IMG/VR virus record: IMGVR_UViG_3300036651_000254
Location: 1-29,329 of that record
DNA from: a virus
Reading direction: 5' to 3' (one strand)
Length of the DNA stretch: 29,329 bases
Both the position numbers and the translations under genes were made by a program. Numbering within the stretch: position 1 is the stretch's first letter; every line of letters begins with the position of its first letter. Positions 22,004-28,303 of this stretch are shown here, one piece after another. The notes below the pieces were generated by a model. It searched no databases and had not been told where the DNA came from. It saw only the letters and a program-made list of their open reading frames with translations.

Positions 22004-22153
22004 TCACGGCCGTACCACCTTCACGGGGCGCTCCAACCATTCGACCGGTTCCACATGCTTCAAAGCACAATCACGCGCCAACGACGGGACCACCCAATGG
22101 GTGCCACACACCTGACATTCGAACCGATCCAGGGAATCAATATTCGCTGTCAT
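22004..22153 (-). CDS. Small Cys-containing protein
   Basis: A 49-residue protein from ATG 22153 (ATGA overlap with the upstream stop) to TGA 22006-22004. 'FECQVCGTHWVVPSLARDCALKH' supplies C13-x2-C16 and, with His19, Cys29 and His33, possible zinc ligands, so a small zinc finger is likely. Unknown function; it belongs to the run of small Cys-rich genes 22004-22628. Confidence 0.68.
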   Translation of the reverse strand: MTANIDSLDRFECQVCGTHWVVPSLARDCALKHVEPVEWLERPVKVVRP

Positions 22154-22422
22154 AACGGCGACCAAACAATAGACGACTTATCATGGAACTCACGCTTATT
22201 TGTTGCGCAATGAATAAGCCCACCAGCATCCAAAGCGATAATAAATTGTGCACACACTTTGAACGGGCGACCGCACGGCATAATCAGTTCAAACTTGGCT
22301 GGCCCATCCGAATGCCACACCTTGTCTTTACCATGCGTGCAATGCTCACACGGAGGCTCAAACTCATCCTCCAACACGGTGATAAGCATGTCGTCATAGA
22401 TGGGTGTCTCGACTGGGCTCAT
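22150..22422 (-). CDS. Hypothetical Cys-rich protein
   Basis: A 90-residue protein with 'PPCEHCTHGKDKVWHSDGPAKFELIMPCGRPFKVC' (Cys25, Cys28, Cys50, Cys57) in the middle, a probable zinc-binding fold of a type seen in small actinophage proteins. Both ends overlap neighbours by 4 bases. Role unknown. Confidence 0.75.
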   Translation of the reverse strand: MSPVETPIYDDMLITVLEDEFEPPCEHCTHGKDKVWHSDGPAKFELIMPCGRPFKVCAQFIIALDAGGLIHCATNKREFHDKSSIVWSPL

Positions 22423-22628
22423 GCGCTGGCATCCAGTTTCACATTCAACTGTTCACGCTCGTCATACACGGCAGTAGACGCAGCAAGGAACGGTTCAACC
22501 TCTGCTCCGTGATGAGCACAGAAGGTTAGTTCGCGCCAATCCGAGAACACGAATCGCCAATAAGCGTGAGCGCCGCAAGCGTCGCAGCGGTCAGCATAAG
22601 TCAGCGTGAACTTCTTGCCGGCGTCCAT
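22419..22628 (-). CDS. DUF7455-type zinc ribbon protein
   Basis: A 69-residue zinc ribbon: 'DRCDACGAHAYWRFVF' (Cys15, Cys18) and 'ELTFCAHHGAEVEPFL' (Cys37, His39/40). The C-D-A-C-G-A...F-C-A-H-H-G pattern marks the DUF7455 family, very common in actinobacteria and their phages, function unknown. It overlaps both neighbours, indicating an operon. Confidence 0.82.
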   Translation of the reverse strand: MDAGKKFTLTYADRCDACGAHAYWRFVFSDWRELTFCAHHGAEVEPFLAASTAVYDEREQLNVKLDASA

Positions 22629-22816
22629 CAGTAGAGACCAATCGGAAGGTTCAAATCCGGGTCATACGAATACAGTTCAGGCGGAAAGAACTCGGCATGA
22701 TACGTGCTAGGCCAAAAGCCTGCCTCGGAGCGAGTGATCGGATCAGCGAACGGCAAAGACGCGTTGATATCACGCACAACACGCAGCTCTTGCAGGAACG
22801 ACAACGGATGCGACAT
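22628..22816 (-). CDS. Hypothetical small protein
   Basis: A 62-residue protein, unrecognised. The N-terminal helix 'LSFLQELRVVRDINASL' is followed by a Pro/Tyr/Phe-rich segment ('FWPSTYHAEFFPPELYSYDPD'). GAGGT lies 6 bases before the ATG. First gene of the small Cys-rich operon; an A/T-rich stretch with TAATAA about 30 bases upstream may be its promoter. Confidence 0.7.
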   Translation of the reverse strand: MSHPLSFLQELRVVRDINASLPFADPITRSEAGFWPSTYHAEFFPPELYSYDPDLNLPIGLY

Positions 22817-22884
22817 GGTGTTACCTCGCTTGTTTGGGAGGTTTATTAGAAATGGATAAAGTGACCTAAAGGTCCTAATGGTCG

Positions 22885-22958
22885 TGGGTTACCGCAGGAC
22901 TCGAACCTGCTGCCTTCGGTTCTTCAAACCGACGCTCATCCACATGAGCTTGGAACCC
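22885..22958 (-). tRNA. tRNA-Phe (GAA anticodon), acceptor stem with bulged base
   Basis: Minus strand: D arm GCTC/GAGC, anticodon stem TCGGT/ACCGA with loop TTGAAGA (U33, anticodon GAA), T arm GCAGG-TTCGAGT-CCTGC. The acceptor GGGTTCC pairs with GG-T-AACCC only if one U in the 3' strand is bulged out; without the bulge two pairs mismatch. No CCA. Either a slightly degraded gene or a functional variant. Confidence 0.82.
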
Positions 22959-23163
22959 GAAATTTGGGGGGCGTTTTGTGCGTCAGTCTGATCCGACACC
23001 AACTCACCGGTTGGACGATCGCCCCTGGTCGTGCCCCTAATGCGCGTATGACGGCAGCTTTCAACGGCTCAGGCGGTCCATAGACTCCTGAAGCACCACC
23101 GTATTTATGTACAGCACGAGTCACACGGGGCCAGTAGCCCACGACTCGCGCATATCGCGGCAT
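22936..23163 (-). CDS. Doubtful small ORF overlapping tRNA-Phe
   Basis: 75 codons, Arg/Pro-rich ('YARVVGYWPRVTRAVHKYGG...'), ending inside the 5' part of tRNA-Phe. It has no clear SD and weak codon bias, and resembles nothing I recognise. It follows another doubtful ORF by 9 bases. Kept because the interval otherwise has no gene. Confidence 0.25.
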   Translation of the reverse strand: MPRYARVVGYWPRVTRAVHKYGGASGVYGPPEPLKAAVIRALGARPGAIVQPVSWCRIRLTHKTPPKFRVPSSCG

Positions 23164-23308
23164 TCGTCGCCGCTATTCAACCGACCTAGACGCCGAAACG
23201 TTAGCCGGGAGTTGGAGCGGTAACACCCCAGCATCGGGAGTGCGAGGCCTACTAGGGGCGTATGCATCCGTATCCCATTCAACCCACCAGTCAGCCACTG
23301 GTTCCGCG
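22959..23308. other. Inter-tRNA region
   Basis: 350 bases between tRNA-Phe and the second tRNA-Gln. It holds only two doubtful ORFs and a long-range foldback (GGGGCG/CGCCCC around 22967-23024 enclosing CCAAC/GTTGG) that looks tRNA-like but lacks a T arm. Confidence 0.5.
23173..23298 (-). CDS. Doubtful microprotein
   Basis: 41 codons from GTG 23298 to TAG 23175-23173: 'ADWWVEWDTDAYAPSRPRTPD...'. The N-terminus looks protein-like but there is only a weak GGAA as SD and the start is 11 bases after the tRNA-Gln end. Unrecognised. Confidence 0.3.
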   Translation of the reverse strand: MADWWVEWDTDAYAPSRPRTPDAGVLPLQLPANVSASRSVE

Positions 23309-23380
23309 CTGCTCACCAAGGATTCGAACCTCAACTAACAGGTTCAGGGCCTGTCGTGCTGCCAATTACACAAGTGAGCA
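23309..23380 (-). tRNA. tRNA-Gln-like (CUG) with C33
   Basis: Acceptor TGCTCAC/GTGAGCA, D arm GTGT/GCAC, anticodon stem ACAGG/CCTGT with loop CCCTGAA, T arm with TTCGAAT; discriminator G, no CCA. The anticodon position reads CUG, but position 33 is C instead of the near-universal U. It is a second Gln(CUG) gene with a body different from that at 17669. Confidence 0.8.
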
Positions 23381-23720
23381 AAAACATGATTATGGTTATA
23401 AAACCGCAAAAGGTGAGTAACCACCAATATTGTGAGAGGAACTGTTCGGGAATCCCAAACAGTTGGTAAGGCCTCTTTACCTGATAAGCGGCACATCAGG
23501 CTTTCACACCTGAGTTATACATCGACAACGGGTATAACACCACTTCGATTGATCCAGTAGTTGCAACTCGTCCGCACTTTTTCAGAGGCTCAAATAAGGC
23601 CCACGATGGTTTTTTGTTTGCGGGGTGGAACTGCTGGAAGAATTAGTCGGGCGGCCGTTTGAGCTTTGCCATTATGCTGCGCACCTCAGACGCAGCACCC
23701 GTCACCCGCTAGGCGGGCGT
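23381..23720. other. Structured non-coding region
   Basis: 340 bases without a convincing gene. Hairpins: AGAGG-AACTGTT (23435-23446) with AACAGTT (23458-23464) and CCTCT (23472-23476); CCTGAT (23480-23485) with ATCAGG (23495-23500), where TCAGG can instead pair with CCTGA (23509-23513); GTTATAC (23514-23520) with GTATAAC (23532-23538); GCTGCG/CGCAGC near 23675-23695; and a CCCGC-TAG-GCGGG hairpin near 23705-23717 just past the phosphoesterase stop. Confidence 0.6.
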
Positions 23721-24992
23721 CTAAAGGATGGTCAGCGAGGACAGGTCGAACCCGTCAGGCGTCACATCGAAAATGAGTAAACCGGGATCCGAATCACGGC
23801 CAGCAGTCTGCCTGAACCAGTCAGAACCGTTGTCCAGAGTGGGGGCACCTAGCCAATACCTTTGGCGACCTGTGTGAGGATTACGGCCCGCAACGCCTGC
23901 ACCGAAGGTATGATAATGCCCTGAAAGTAGAACGTCGGCCCGCGTGACTGCTTGTGCGCCGAACGCCTGCTTCTCCCACCAACTGATCGCCTGCCCTGGC
24001 CCGAACTGGTTACCGTGCACTAGCCCGATAACCGTGCCGAGCACATCAACCGCAACCGATTCGTCGTAGTCGTCAGGGAAATGCCATGTCGCGTCCAGTC
24101 GGGCAGCTTCAGCAACTTTCCGCACTTGACGGTGAACAAACAAGCCCAGGTCATCCTTCGGACGCCCCAACGTTTGCTTCGCCTGTCTCCAAGCAGTGTG
24201 GTTAGACAGGACCGCCGCAACATCAACAGGACCATACGGTTGCATCACATCCAGGAACGAATAAATCTCAGTCCCATACACATCCATCTGGTCAGCCAAC
24301 GACAGGTCGTTAGTGAACATCGGGTTCCCGCCCGAATTGAAGTTCTCGAACCCGTCACCACCATCAGCCAACATGGTGCGCTGCGGTTTCCGAACCTTCA
24401 AAACAGCGGTCAGCTTCTCCCGCTTCTCCGCCATCCGGTCCAACAGCTCAGGCGTCCCACCGCGCCGACCAGTCTTCCCGATCTGAGGGTCCGCGAGCAC
24501 AACAATCGTTGCCCGATCGGCCGGCTTCGCCGTCACTTTCGGTTTCGGCTTCAAACGTGCCGTCGCATACAACGCCGGGAGGTCGACTGTCTTCGCGTCT
24601 GCGGCCCTAAAAGGCTTCGGCACAGCAGACATGCGGTTCGAGAACAAACCTTCGCCATACGCGATACTGCGGATGCTGAGAGTGTAATCGTCAGGGTCAT
24701 CACCGGACGCACGAACCCAATCACGGGCATCCTCGAGCGTGATCGGCCGTGTGCGCACGGCAGTGACGGAACGTGACCCGTCAGATGACGCTTCAGTCTG
24801 GTCCGTCAGGCTCTCCGTTTTGTGTGTGTCGGCTTTCGTGGCGGGCAGTTTCCCGCCATCCTCGAGCCGTCGCCGCCATTTGCGGAACGTTGTCGGGTGC
24901 ATACCCCACTTCGCCGCAAGACCACTACCATCGGCGGGTGAACGAAGGTCGGTAATAAAGTCTGGGTTGTCGAGCAAGGGTTGGTGCTGCAT
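23721..24992 (-). CDS. HTH-metallophosphoesterase
   Basis: A 423-residue protein. Residues 24-42 ('GLAAKWGMHPTTFRKWRRR') form a helix-turn-helix; 50-100 is a linker. A calcineurin-like metallophosphoesterase follows at about 160-415: D-P-Q-I-G (168-172; Asp168, with Gln170 where many members have His), G-G-D-G-F-E-N (211-217), S-N-H (263-265), H-G-N (326-328) and G-H-Y-H-T (358-362). The domain order is seen in many actinophages and may recall SbcD/Mre11-type nucleases, but activity (nuclease or phosphatase) is unproven. AGGTGA precedes the ATG. A 9-bp hairpin at 25016-25042 lies just upstream. Confidence 0.88.
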   Translation of the reverse strand: MQHQPLLDNPDFITDLRSPADGSGLAAKWGMHPTTFRKWRRRLEDGGKLPATKADTHKTESLTDQTEASSDGSRSVTAVRTRPITLEDARDWVRASGDDPDDYTLSIRSIAYGEGLFSNRMSAVPKPFRAADAKTVDLPALYATARLKPKPKVTAKPADRATIVVLADPQIGKTGRRGGTPELLDRMAEKREKLTAVLKVRKPQRTMLADGGDGFENFNSGGNPMFTNDLSLADQMDVYGTEIYSFLDVMQPYGPVDVAAVLSNHTAWRQAKQTLGRPKDDLGLFVHRQVRKVAEAARLDATWHFPDDYDESVAVDVLGTVIGLVHGNQFGPGQAISWWEKQAFGAQAVTRADVLLSGHYHTFGAGVAGRNPHTGRQRYWLGAPTLDNGSDWFRQTAGRDSDPGLLIFDVTPDGFDLSSLTIL

Positions 24993-25015
24993 GACAGGTC
25001 ACCTTTCAGCACAAC

Positions 25016-25042
25016 GGACCCCCCCAAACTTGTGGGGGGTCC
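25016..25042. repeat. 9-bp inverted repeat upstream of metallophosphoesterase
   Basis: GGACCCCCC (25016-25024) pairs with GGGGGGTCC (25034-25042) around a 9-base loop. No T-tract on either strand, so it is more likely an RNA stability or regulatory hairpin than a terminator. Confidence 0.55.
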
Positions 25043-25094
25043 GCTGGCAAAAGAAATGGCATCCGGTGAAAGAGTCACAGAATGCCTACAGGCA

Positions 25095-25127
25095 TAGCCT
25101 AGCATAGATGGTTGGACAAAATCTCTA
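25095..25127 (-). promoter_or_regulatory. Possible promoter for metallophosphoesterase
   Basis: In the 149-base gap between the 94-residue gene and the phosphoesterase gene, the minus strand has TTGTCC, 17 bases, TATGCC (with TATGCT overlapping the spacer). Boxes only partly match consensus. Confidence 0.3.
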
Positions 25128-25141
25128 CTTACAGGAAACGC

Positions 25142-25426
25142 TCAGTTACCGGTACGGTGTTCCTCTTGCAGTAACCAAATGTCGACTCGCAACTCGCTGA
25201 CCTCGTGCTCTAGCGCGGCTACCTCAGCATCACGAGACGCCAGACGGTCGATCAGGGCGGAATTGGCCTTGATTGCGTGCTCCCAACTCTTGGAGCGCCG
25301 CTCATTCTCCACCACCAGAGGCTCAATGGCACCAGCGAGTGACCTCGCCAGGCAGCGGAGGTCGCCCTCGGAGTAACCTTTCGTACCGTGGCGTGCTTCC
25401 TCGATCAGTTTCCTGTAGTCCGTCAT
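25142..25426 (-). CDS. Coiled-coil hypothetical protein
   Basis: A 94-residue helical protein: 'MTDYRKLIEEARHG...LARSLAGAIEPLVVENERR' then a coiled coil 'IDRLASRDAEVAALEHEVSELR'. The N-terminal part resembles the 134-residue protein at 27132-27536 (D-Y-x-K-L-I-E, then A-x-x-x-x-L-V) and the C-terminal part shares A-S-R-D-A-E-V with the protein at 26798-27139, including a 22-base DNA identity. AGGAG sits 6 bases before the ATG. Unknown function. Confidence 0.75.
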   Translation of the reverse strand: MTDYRKLIEEARHGTKGYSEGDLRCLARSLAGAIEPLVVENERRSKSWEHAIKANSALIDRLASRDAEVAALEHEVSELRVDIWLLQEEHRTGN

Positions 25427-25435
25427 AAGGCGCTC

Positions 25436-26119
25436 CTATGCTCGTTTCAAGTATTTGCGTTGAATGTGGGCAACCACTTTCGCTGCTGTCGCCCGCTCGC
25501 GCTCCCCCACCAGGAACCGGTCAAACGCTGTCATGTACGTGGCCTCATCAAACACACGCAAACACGTCTCACACTGCCGCAACTCATCCACCCCAAACGT
25601 CACAGGCGGAAACACGGCCACCCGCCCACCATCATCAGGACACGGCATCGCAGAATACTTCGACCTCGGGGCGGAAGGCCACCGGGCGTTCACCCGGTAC
25701 ACATCCCGCAACTCATCCCCGAAATACTCCACATCCTCCCGAACCATGCACGCTTGTGCTTCCGACAGATGCAACACCAACCAGGACGCCATCACACCCG
25801 TCACATAGCGTGCCCCAGCCGGTTCAATCCCGGCAGGCAGGCCCACAACAGTGCCATCAGCAGCCCGCCACGCCCGCACAGCTGGTCCGGGTGCTTGCAC
25901 ACCCAGTTTCCCGGCCACAAACACAGCCCAATACACGAGCCGTTGATAAATTTCGTTCGCATCATTGAACGCTTGCTCATTGAACGGCACCGGAGGTGAC
26001 TTGGAACCGTCAACCCGGTCATCCCCCGTACCAGCTTTGGAGCCAATCAACGAAACAACATGTTCGACAACGACGGGTGCAAGGTGGAGGGCGTTACGGA
26101 TGCTACTCAACTCGATCAT
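25436..26119 (-). CDS. Conserved actinophage hypothetical protein
   Basis: A 227-residue protein of a type frequently present beside early genes in actinophages. It has an N-terminal helical domain (1-150: 'YQRLVYWAVFVAGKLGV', 'WLVLHLSEAQACMVREDVEYFGDELRDVYR') followed by a C-terminal zinc-ribbon-like part with a Cys near 156 ('AMPCPDDGGRVAVFPP') and C-E-T-C, then a charged helix. Not a known enzyme. The start forms a TAATG junction with the nucleotidyltransferase-like gene, with AAGG 7 bases upstream. Confidence 0.78.
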   Translation of the reverse strand: MIELSSIRNALHLAPVVVEHVVSLIGSKAGTGDDRVDGSKSPPVPFNEQAFNDANEIYQRLVYWAVFVAGKLGVQAPGPAVRAWRAADGTVVGLPAGIEPAGARYVTGVMASWLVLHLSEAQACMVREDVEYFGDELRDVYRVNARWPSAPRSKYSAMPCPDDGGRVAVFPPVTFGVDELRQCETCLRVFDEATYMTAFDRFLVGERERATAAKVVAHIQRKYLKRA

Positions 26120-26592
26120 TAGTCGCCTTTCGGGTTGGTGTTGGCTGTACCAGAACGAACGCCGGGCTTGTCGAGTACGTCCGATGCGTTCTGTTCCTGC
26201 AATTGGCGGAGCATCCGCTCCATGTCGACCGTTTGAGCGTCGCCCCGGAAGTCCCCAAGGTTCCGAACTCCAAGCGGGTTGCGGTGCTTGCCGGCGTGCA
26301 GCACGTTCGCCTCGGTCATCCGTTGGATCTGGAAGTCAATCGGCAGACCCGTCAGCGATGCGATGTACTGCCCGACCGCCATGCCGAGGAACGCGACACC
26401 GTTCGGTCGAATCGCCTTGGTGAGCCGGTCGTGCGTCTTGTCGGCCATTATGAACCGGACATCCACGTCACCGAACTTGCGTTTTTCAGCGGCCGTGCCG
26501 ACTAGGTAGCAACCGTACGATCCGAACGCCTCGTTGATCGGCTTGCACGCCTGATCCAGCAAGAACATCTGCCGCGGGCTGAGGGCGCTCAT
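26119..26592 (-). CDS. Nucleotidyltransferase-fold protein
   Basis: A 157-residue protein with the polymerase-beta-type nucleotidyltransferase signature: 'YLVGTAAEKRKFGDVDVRFIM' gives G32-T33 (in place of G-S) and D42-x-D44, and 'GLPIDFQIQ' supplies the third Asp (D86). It is the size of minimal (MNT-like) nucleotidyltransferases and lacks other domains apart from a C-terminal tail. Such enzymes add nucleotides to proteins, RNA or small molecules; the substrate is unknown. It sits in a run of overlapping early genes with no paired HEPN gene visible, so a MNT-HEPN toxin system is not supported. Confidence 0.75.
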   Translation of the reverse strand: MSALSPRQMFLLDQACKPINEAFGSYGCYLVGTAAEKRKFGDVDVRFIMADKTHDRLTKAIRPNGVAFLGMAVGQYIASLTGLPIDFQIQRMTEANVLHAGKHRNPLGVRNLGDFRGDAQTVDMERMLRQLQEQNASDVLDKPGVRSGTANTNPKGD

Positions 26593-26798
26593 CAGTCGGT
26601 CCCTTCGGTGGTGACCGGCTCAACCGTGTCTGTTCGGAGGCCTGTGCCGCTACACGACTCGCACTCGATCTTCTTCACCCAGCCGAGACGAACAGCGATA
26701 TCCGACCCGGGCGGCAGGTTCTCCCAGAACGACCAAGGAGCGTGCTCTTTGTCCGACCCGGTGAAGCCTTCGCCGCCGCATGTCCAGCACTTTTCCAT
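26592..26798 (-). CDS. DnaJ-like zinc-finger microprotein
   Basis: A 68-residue protein with two C-x2-C-x-G-x-G knuckles as in DnaJ central domains: 'CWTCGGEGF' (Cys4, Cys7) and 'CESCSGTGL' (Cys46, Cys49). Between them is a Trp/Pro-rich loop. The knuckles probably share one zinc. Small phage proteins of this sort are common and uncharacterised. Overlaps both neighbours by one base. Confidence 0.8.
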   Translation of the reverse strand: MEKCWTCGGEGFTGSDKEHAPWSFWENLPPGSDIAVRLGWVKKIECESCSGTGLRTDTVEPVTTEGTD

Positions 26799-27139
26799 CA
26801 GTTGCCTATCCCTTCGGTGGTGGTACCAGACCGGTACTCAGCGGCACGCGCGAGCAACCAGTTTCGAACCGTGTACTCGTCGTCATCAGCCGGATCGTCA
26901 GACCACCTCTGCGCTGCTGCTACGAGCGCTTCGGCTTTCGCTTCCCGGATACGACGCTCCAAGTCGGAGGCGTCCACAGTTGGAGTTACGGGTCCACGCT
27001 CCAACTCGGCTTGCAGCGCGTCTACCTCAGCATCACGAGACGCACGGCCATTCAGGAACGACTCGGCTTCCGCTCGCGTCGCGTAAAGAGCCCGGGAACC
27101 CGGGATCAATACCCACAACTCCTTCTCTTCGTCACTCAT
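26798..27139 (-). CDS. Coiled-coil hypothetical protein
   Basis: A 113-residue protein from ATG 27139 (AAGGAG about 9 bases upstream; overlaps the previous gene by 8 bases). The N-terminal ~30 residues form a small domain ('LWVLIPGSRALYATRAEAESFL'), then a coiled coil 'GRASRDAEVDALQAELERG' and 'DASDLERRIREAKAEALVAAAQRW'. Shares the A-S-R-D-A-E-V segment with the 94-residue protein. Unknown function; an in-frame start 8 codons earlier lacks SD. Confidence 0.75.
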   Translation of the reverse strand: MSDEEKELWVLIPGSRALYATRAEAESFLNGRASRDAEVDALQAELERGPVTPTVDASDLERRIREAKAEALVAAAQRWSDDPADDDEYTVRNWLLARAAEYRSGTTTEGIGN

Positions 27140-27536
27140 TGCTCTTGTCTCCTTCGACCTCAACCCACGGACCAGCAGCGAGACGCTTCACGATCGAGAA
27201 CGCCTCACCAACCTGGTGCGTGTACCGCAGAGGCGGATTGGCGATCCAGCGCTCGCACTCCTCACGGGTGCGCATCGTTTCGATCCACCATTGGCTCGGA
27301 ACGGATACGCGGACGCCCCATTCCTCGGTCATGCTGTCGAGTTGGGTACGCAGGGCTTCCGCATCGATCTTGTTGCGGTTCGCCACATCGATGGCGTCGT
27401 TGAGTGCTCGGCGATCCTCCGCCACGTCAGCCACTAGAGCCTCAACAGCATCCGCGAGGTCGCTGTGCAGCGCATCCGTGCATGTATGGTCGTCGCGCAC
27501 CCGCTCGATCAGCTTCCCGTAGTCCGTCTCAGCCAT
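27132..27536 (-). CDS. Coiled-coil hypothetical protein
   Basis: A 134-residue protein from ATG 27536 with an excellent AAAGGAGA SD. N-terminal helix 'DYGKLIERVRDDHTC' and a coiled coil 'LADAVEALVADVAEDRRALNDAIDVANRN' resemble the 94-residue protein at 25142; the C-terminal half ('SMTEEWGVRVSVPSQWWIETMRTREECERWIANPP') looks like a small domain of its own and may bind other early proteins. Function unknown. The long in-frame upstream extension lies over the 31-residue ORF and is rejected. Confidence 0.75.
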   Translation of the reverse strand: MAETDYGKLIERVRDDHTCTDALHSDLADAVEALVADVAEDRRALNDAIDVANRNKIDAEALRTQLDSMTEEWGVRVSVPSQWWIETMRTREECERWIANPPLRYTHQVGEAFSIVKRLAAGPWVEVEGDKSNE

Positions 27537-27624
27537 GTTCGTTCTCCTTTGTGGGGTAGTGGTCACCGTCGTGGCCGACAAACAGGGCACATTCGGGCGT
27601 TTCGCACTCCTGCGGGCCAAGCAT
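27529..27624 (-). CDS. 31-residue zinc microprotein
   Basis: A short ORF from ATG 27624 to TGA 27531-27529. 'QECETPECALFVGHDGDHYPTKENEHG' offers Cys7, Cys12, His18 and His22, a plausible zinc site. GAGG lies 6 bases before the ATG, and its end overlaps the next gene's start, whose SD is inside it. Such Cys2-His2 microproteins recur in actinophages. Coding status is moderately supported. Confidence 0.55.
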   Translation of the reverse strand: MLGPQECETPECALFVGHDGDHYPTKENEHG

Positions 27625-27635
27625 GGGCAACCTCA

Positions 27636-27974
27636 TCAAAAAGGCGTTTCTGTGCTGGCCGTGTTCCACGTTTCCACAGGAGCCGCAACAGCCGGAACGG
27701 GAGCATTCCCGGAACTCTTCACCTTCGCCTTATTCAACGAACGCTTCACCGAATGCCGCACAACACCATCCTTCTCCCACTCATCAACATCATCCGAATG
27801 CAGCCCCGACACCTCCACTTCCTGCCCCTCAAACAGGCCATGCTCCGATTCAAACCAAGCCGTCCAACGTTTTTGCACGGTCTTGTCCCGCACCTGGAAC
27901 GACTCAATAACCTCCGCACCAGTCCCGTTATAAAACACCCTCGACACAACACCACTCACAGACACAAAAGCCAT
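27636..27974 (-). CDS. OB-fold single-strand DNA-binding-like protein
   Basis: A 112-residue protein with the SSB/OB-fold strand pattern: 'VSVSGVVSRVFYNGTGAEVIESFQV', 'KRWTAWFE' (SSB-like R-x-T-x-W), 'GLFEGQEVEVSGLHSDD', 'SLNKAKV'. A Pro/Ala/Thr-rich tail ends in P-F, like the SSB C-terminal tip that binds replication partners, although the tip is only weakly acidic. It lies in the early block with nucleotide-metabolism genes, fitting a replication role. It could be another OB-fold protein. Confidence 0.7.
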   Translation of the reverse strand: MAFVSVSGVVSRVFYNGTGAEVIESFQVRDKTVQKRWTAWFESEHGLFEGQEVEVSGLHSDDVDEWEKDGVVRHSVKRSLNKAKVKSSGNAPVPAVAAPVETWNTASTETPF

Positions 27975-28303
27975 CAGCTTGCCTTCCTTGAATCAAACTC
28001 AGGGTGATCGATCATGAACTGCGCCAACGCGAAACAATGCCACGCCGCCGCGATCACATGCGGCAACTGCATTTCCTCATCAACGTCTTCGCCAGCCCAA
28101 AACTGGTTCAGGTGACGTTGCGCCGCCGCATACGAGTACTTCCACTCGTAACCTTTTTTCCAGTTTGAATCGTCATACTTTTCAGCGCCACGTCCATACA
28201 ACGTCGCCAACAGGCGGAGCGGTTCAGTTGGTATCAGGTCATACCGTTGCTCCTTGCTACCTTTTTGACCCCCAGTTGCGGAAGTCACACGTTTCTCAGT
28301 CAT
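27974..28303 (-). CDS. dATP/dGTP diphosphohydrolase-type protein
   Basis: A 109-residue protein of the N-terminal dATP/dGTP diphosphohydrolase (DUF5664) family. The hallmark run is 'GGQKGSKEQRYDLIP' (11-25), 'YGRGAEKYDDSNWKKGYEW' (36-54), 'RHLNQFWAGEDVDEE' (63-77) and 'LPHVIAAAWHC' (80-90), with acidic residues of the MazG-like helical core. It probably converts dNTPs to dNMPs, altering the pool for replication. ATG 28303 has GGAGG 7 bases upstream and an ATGA overlap with the 5'-nucleotidase gene; an earlier in-frame start is rejected. No PurZ-like gene is in the window, so base modification is not supported. Confidence 0.85.
   Translation of the reverse strand: MTEKRVTSATGGQKGSKEQRYDLIPTEPLRLLATLYGRGAEKYDDSNWKKGYEWKYSYAAAQRHLNQFWAGEDVDEEMQLPHVIAAAWHCFALAQFMIDHPEFDSRKAS

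Noticed and set aside
22967-23024. tRNA-like fold (GGGGCG/CGCCCC with CCAAC/GTTGG inside)
   Set aside because: No T arm or TTC loop and no acceptable anticodon loop; kept only as a foldback.
24806-25105. 99-codon minus-strand ORF overlapping the start of the metallophosphoesterase
   Set aside because: Out of frame with the HTH domain, crosses the 9-bp hairpin, no SD.
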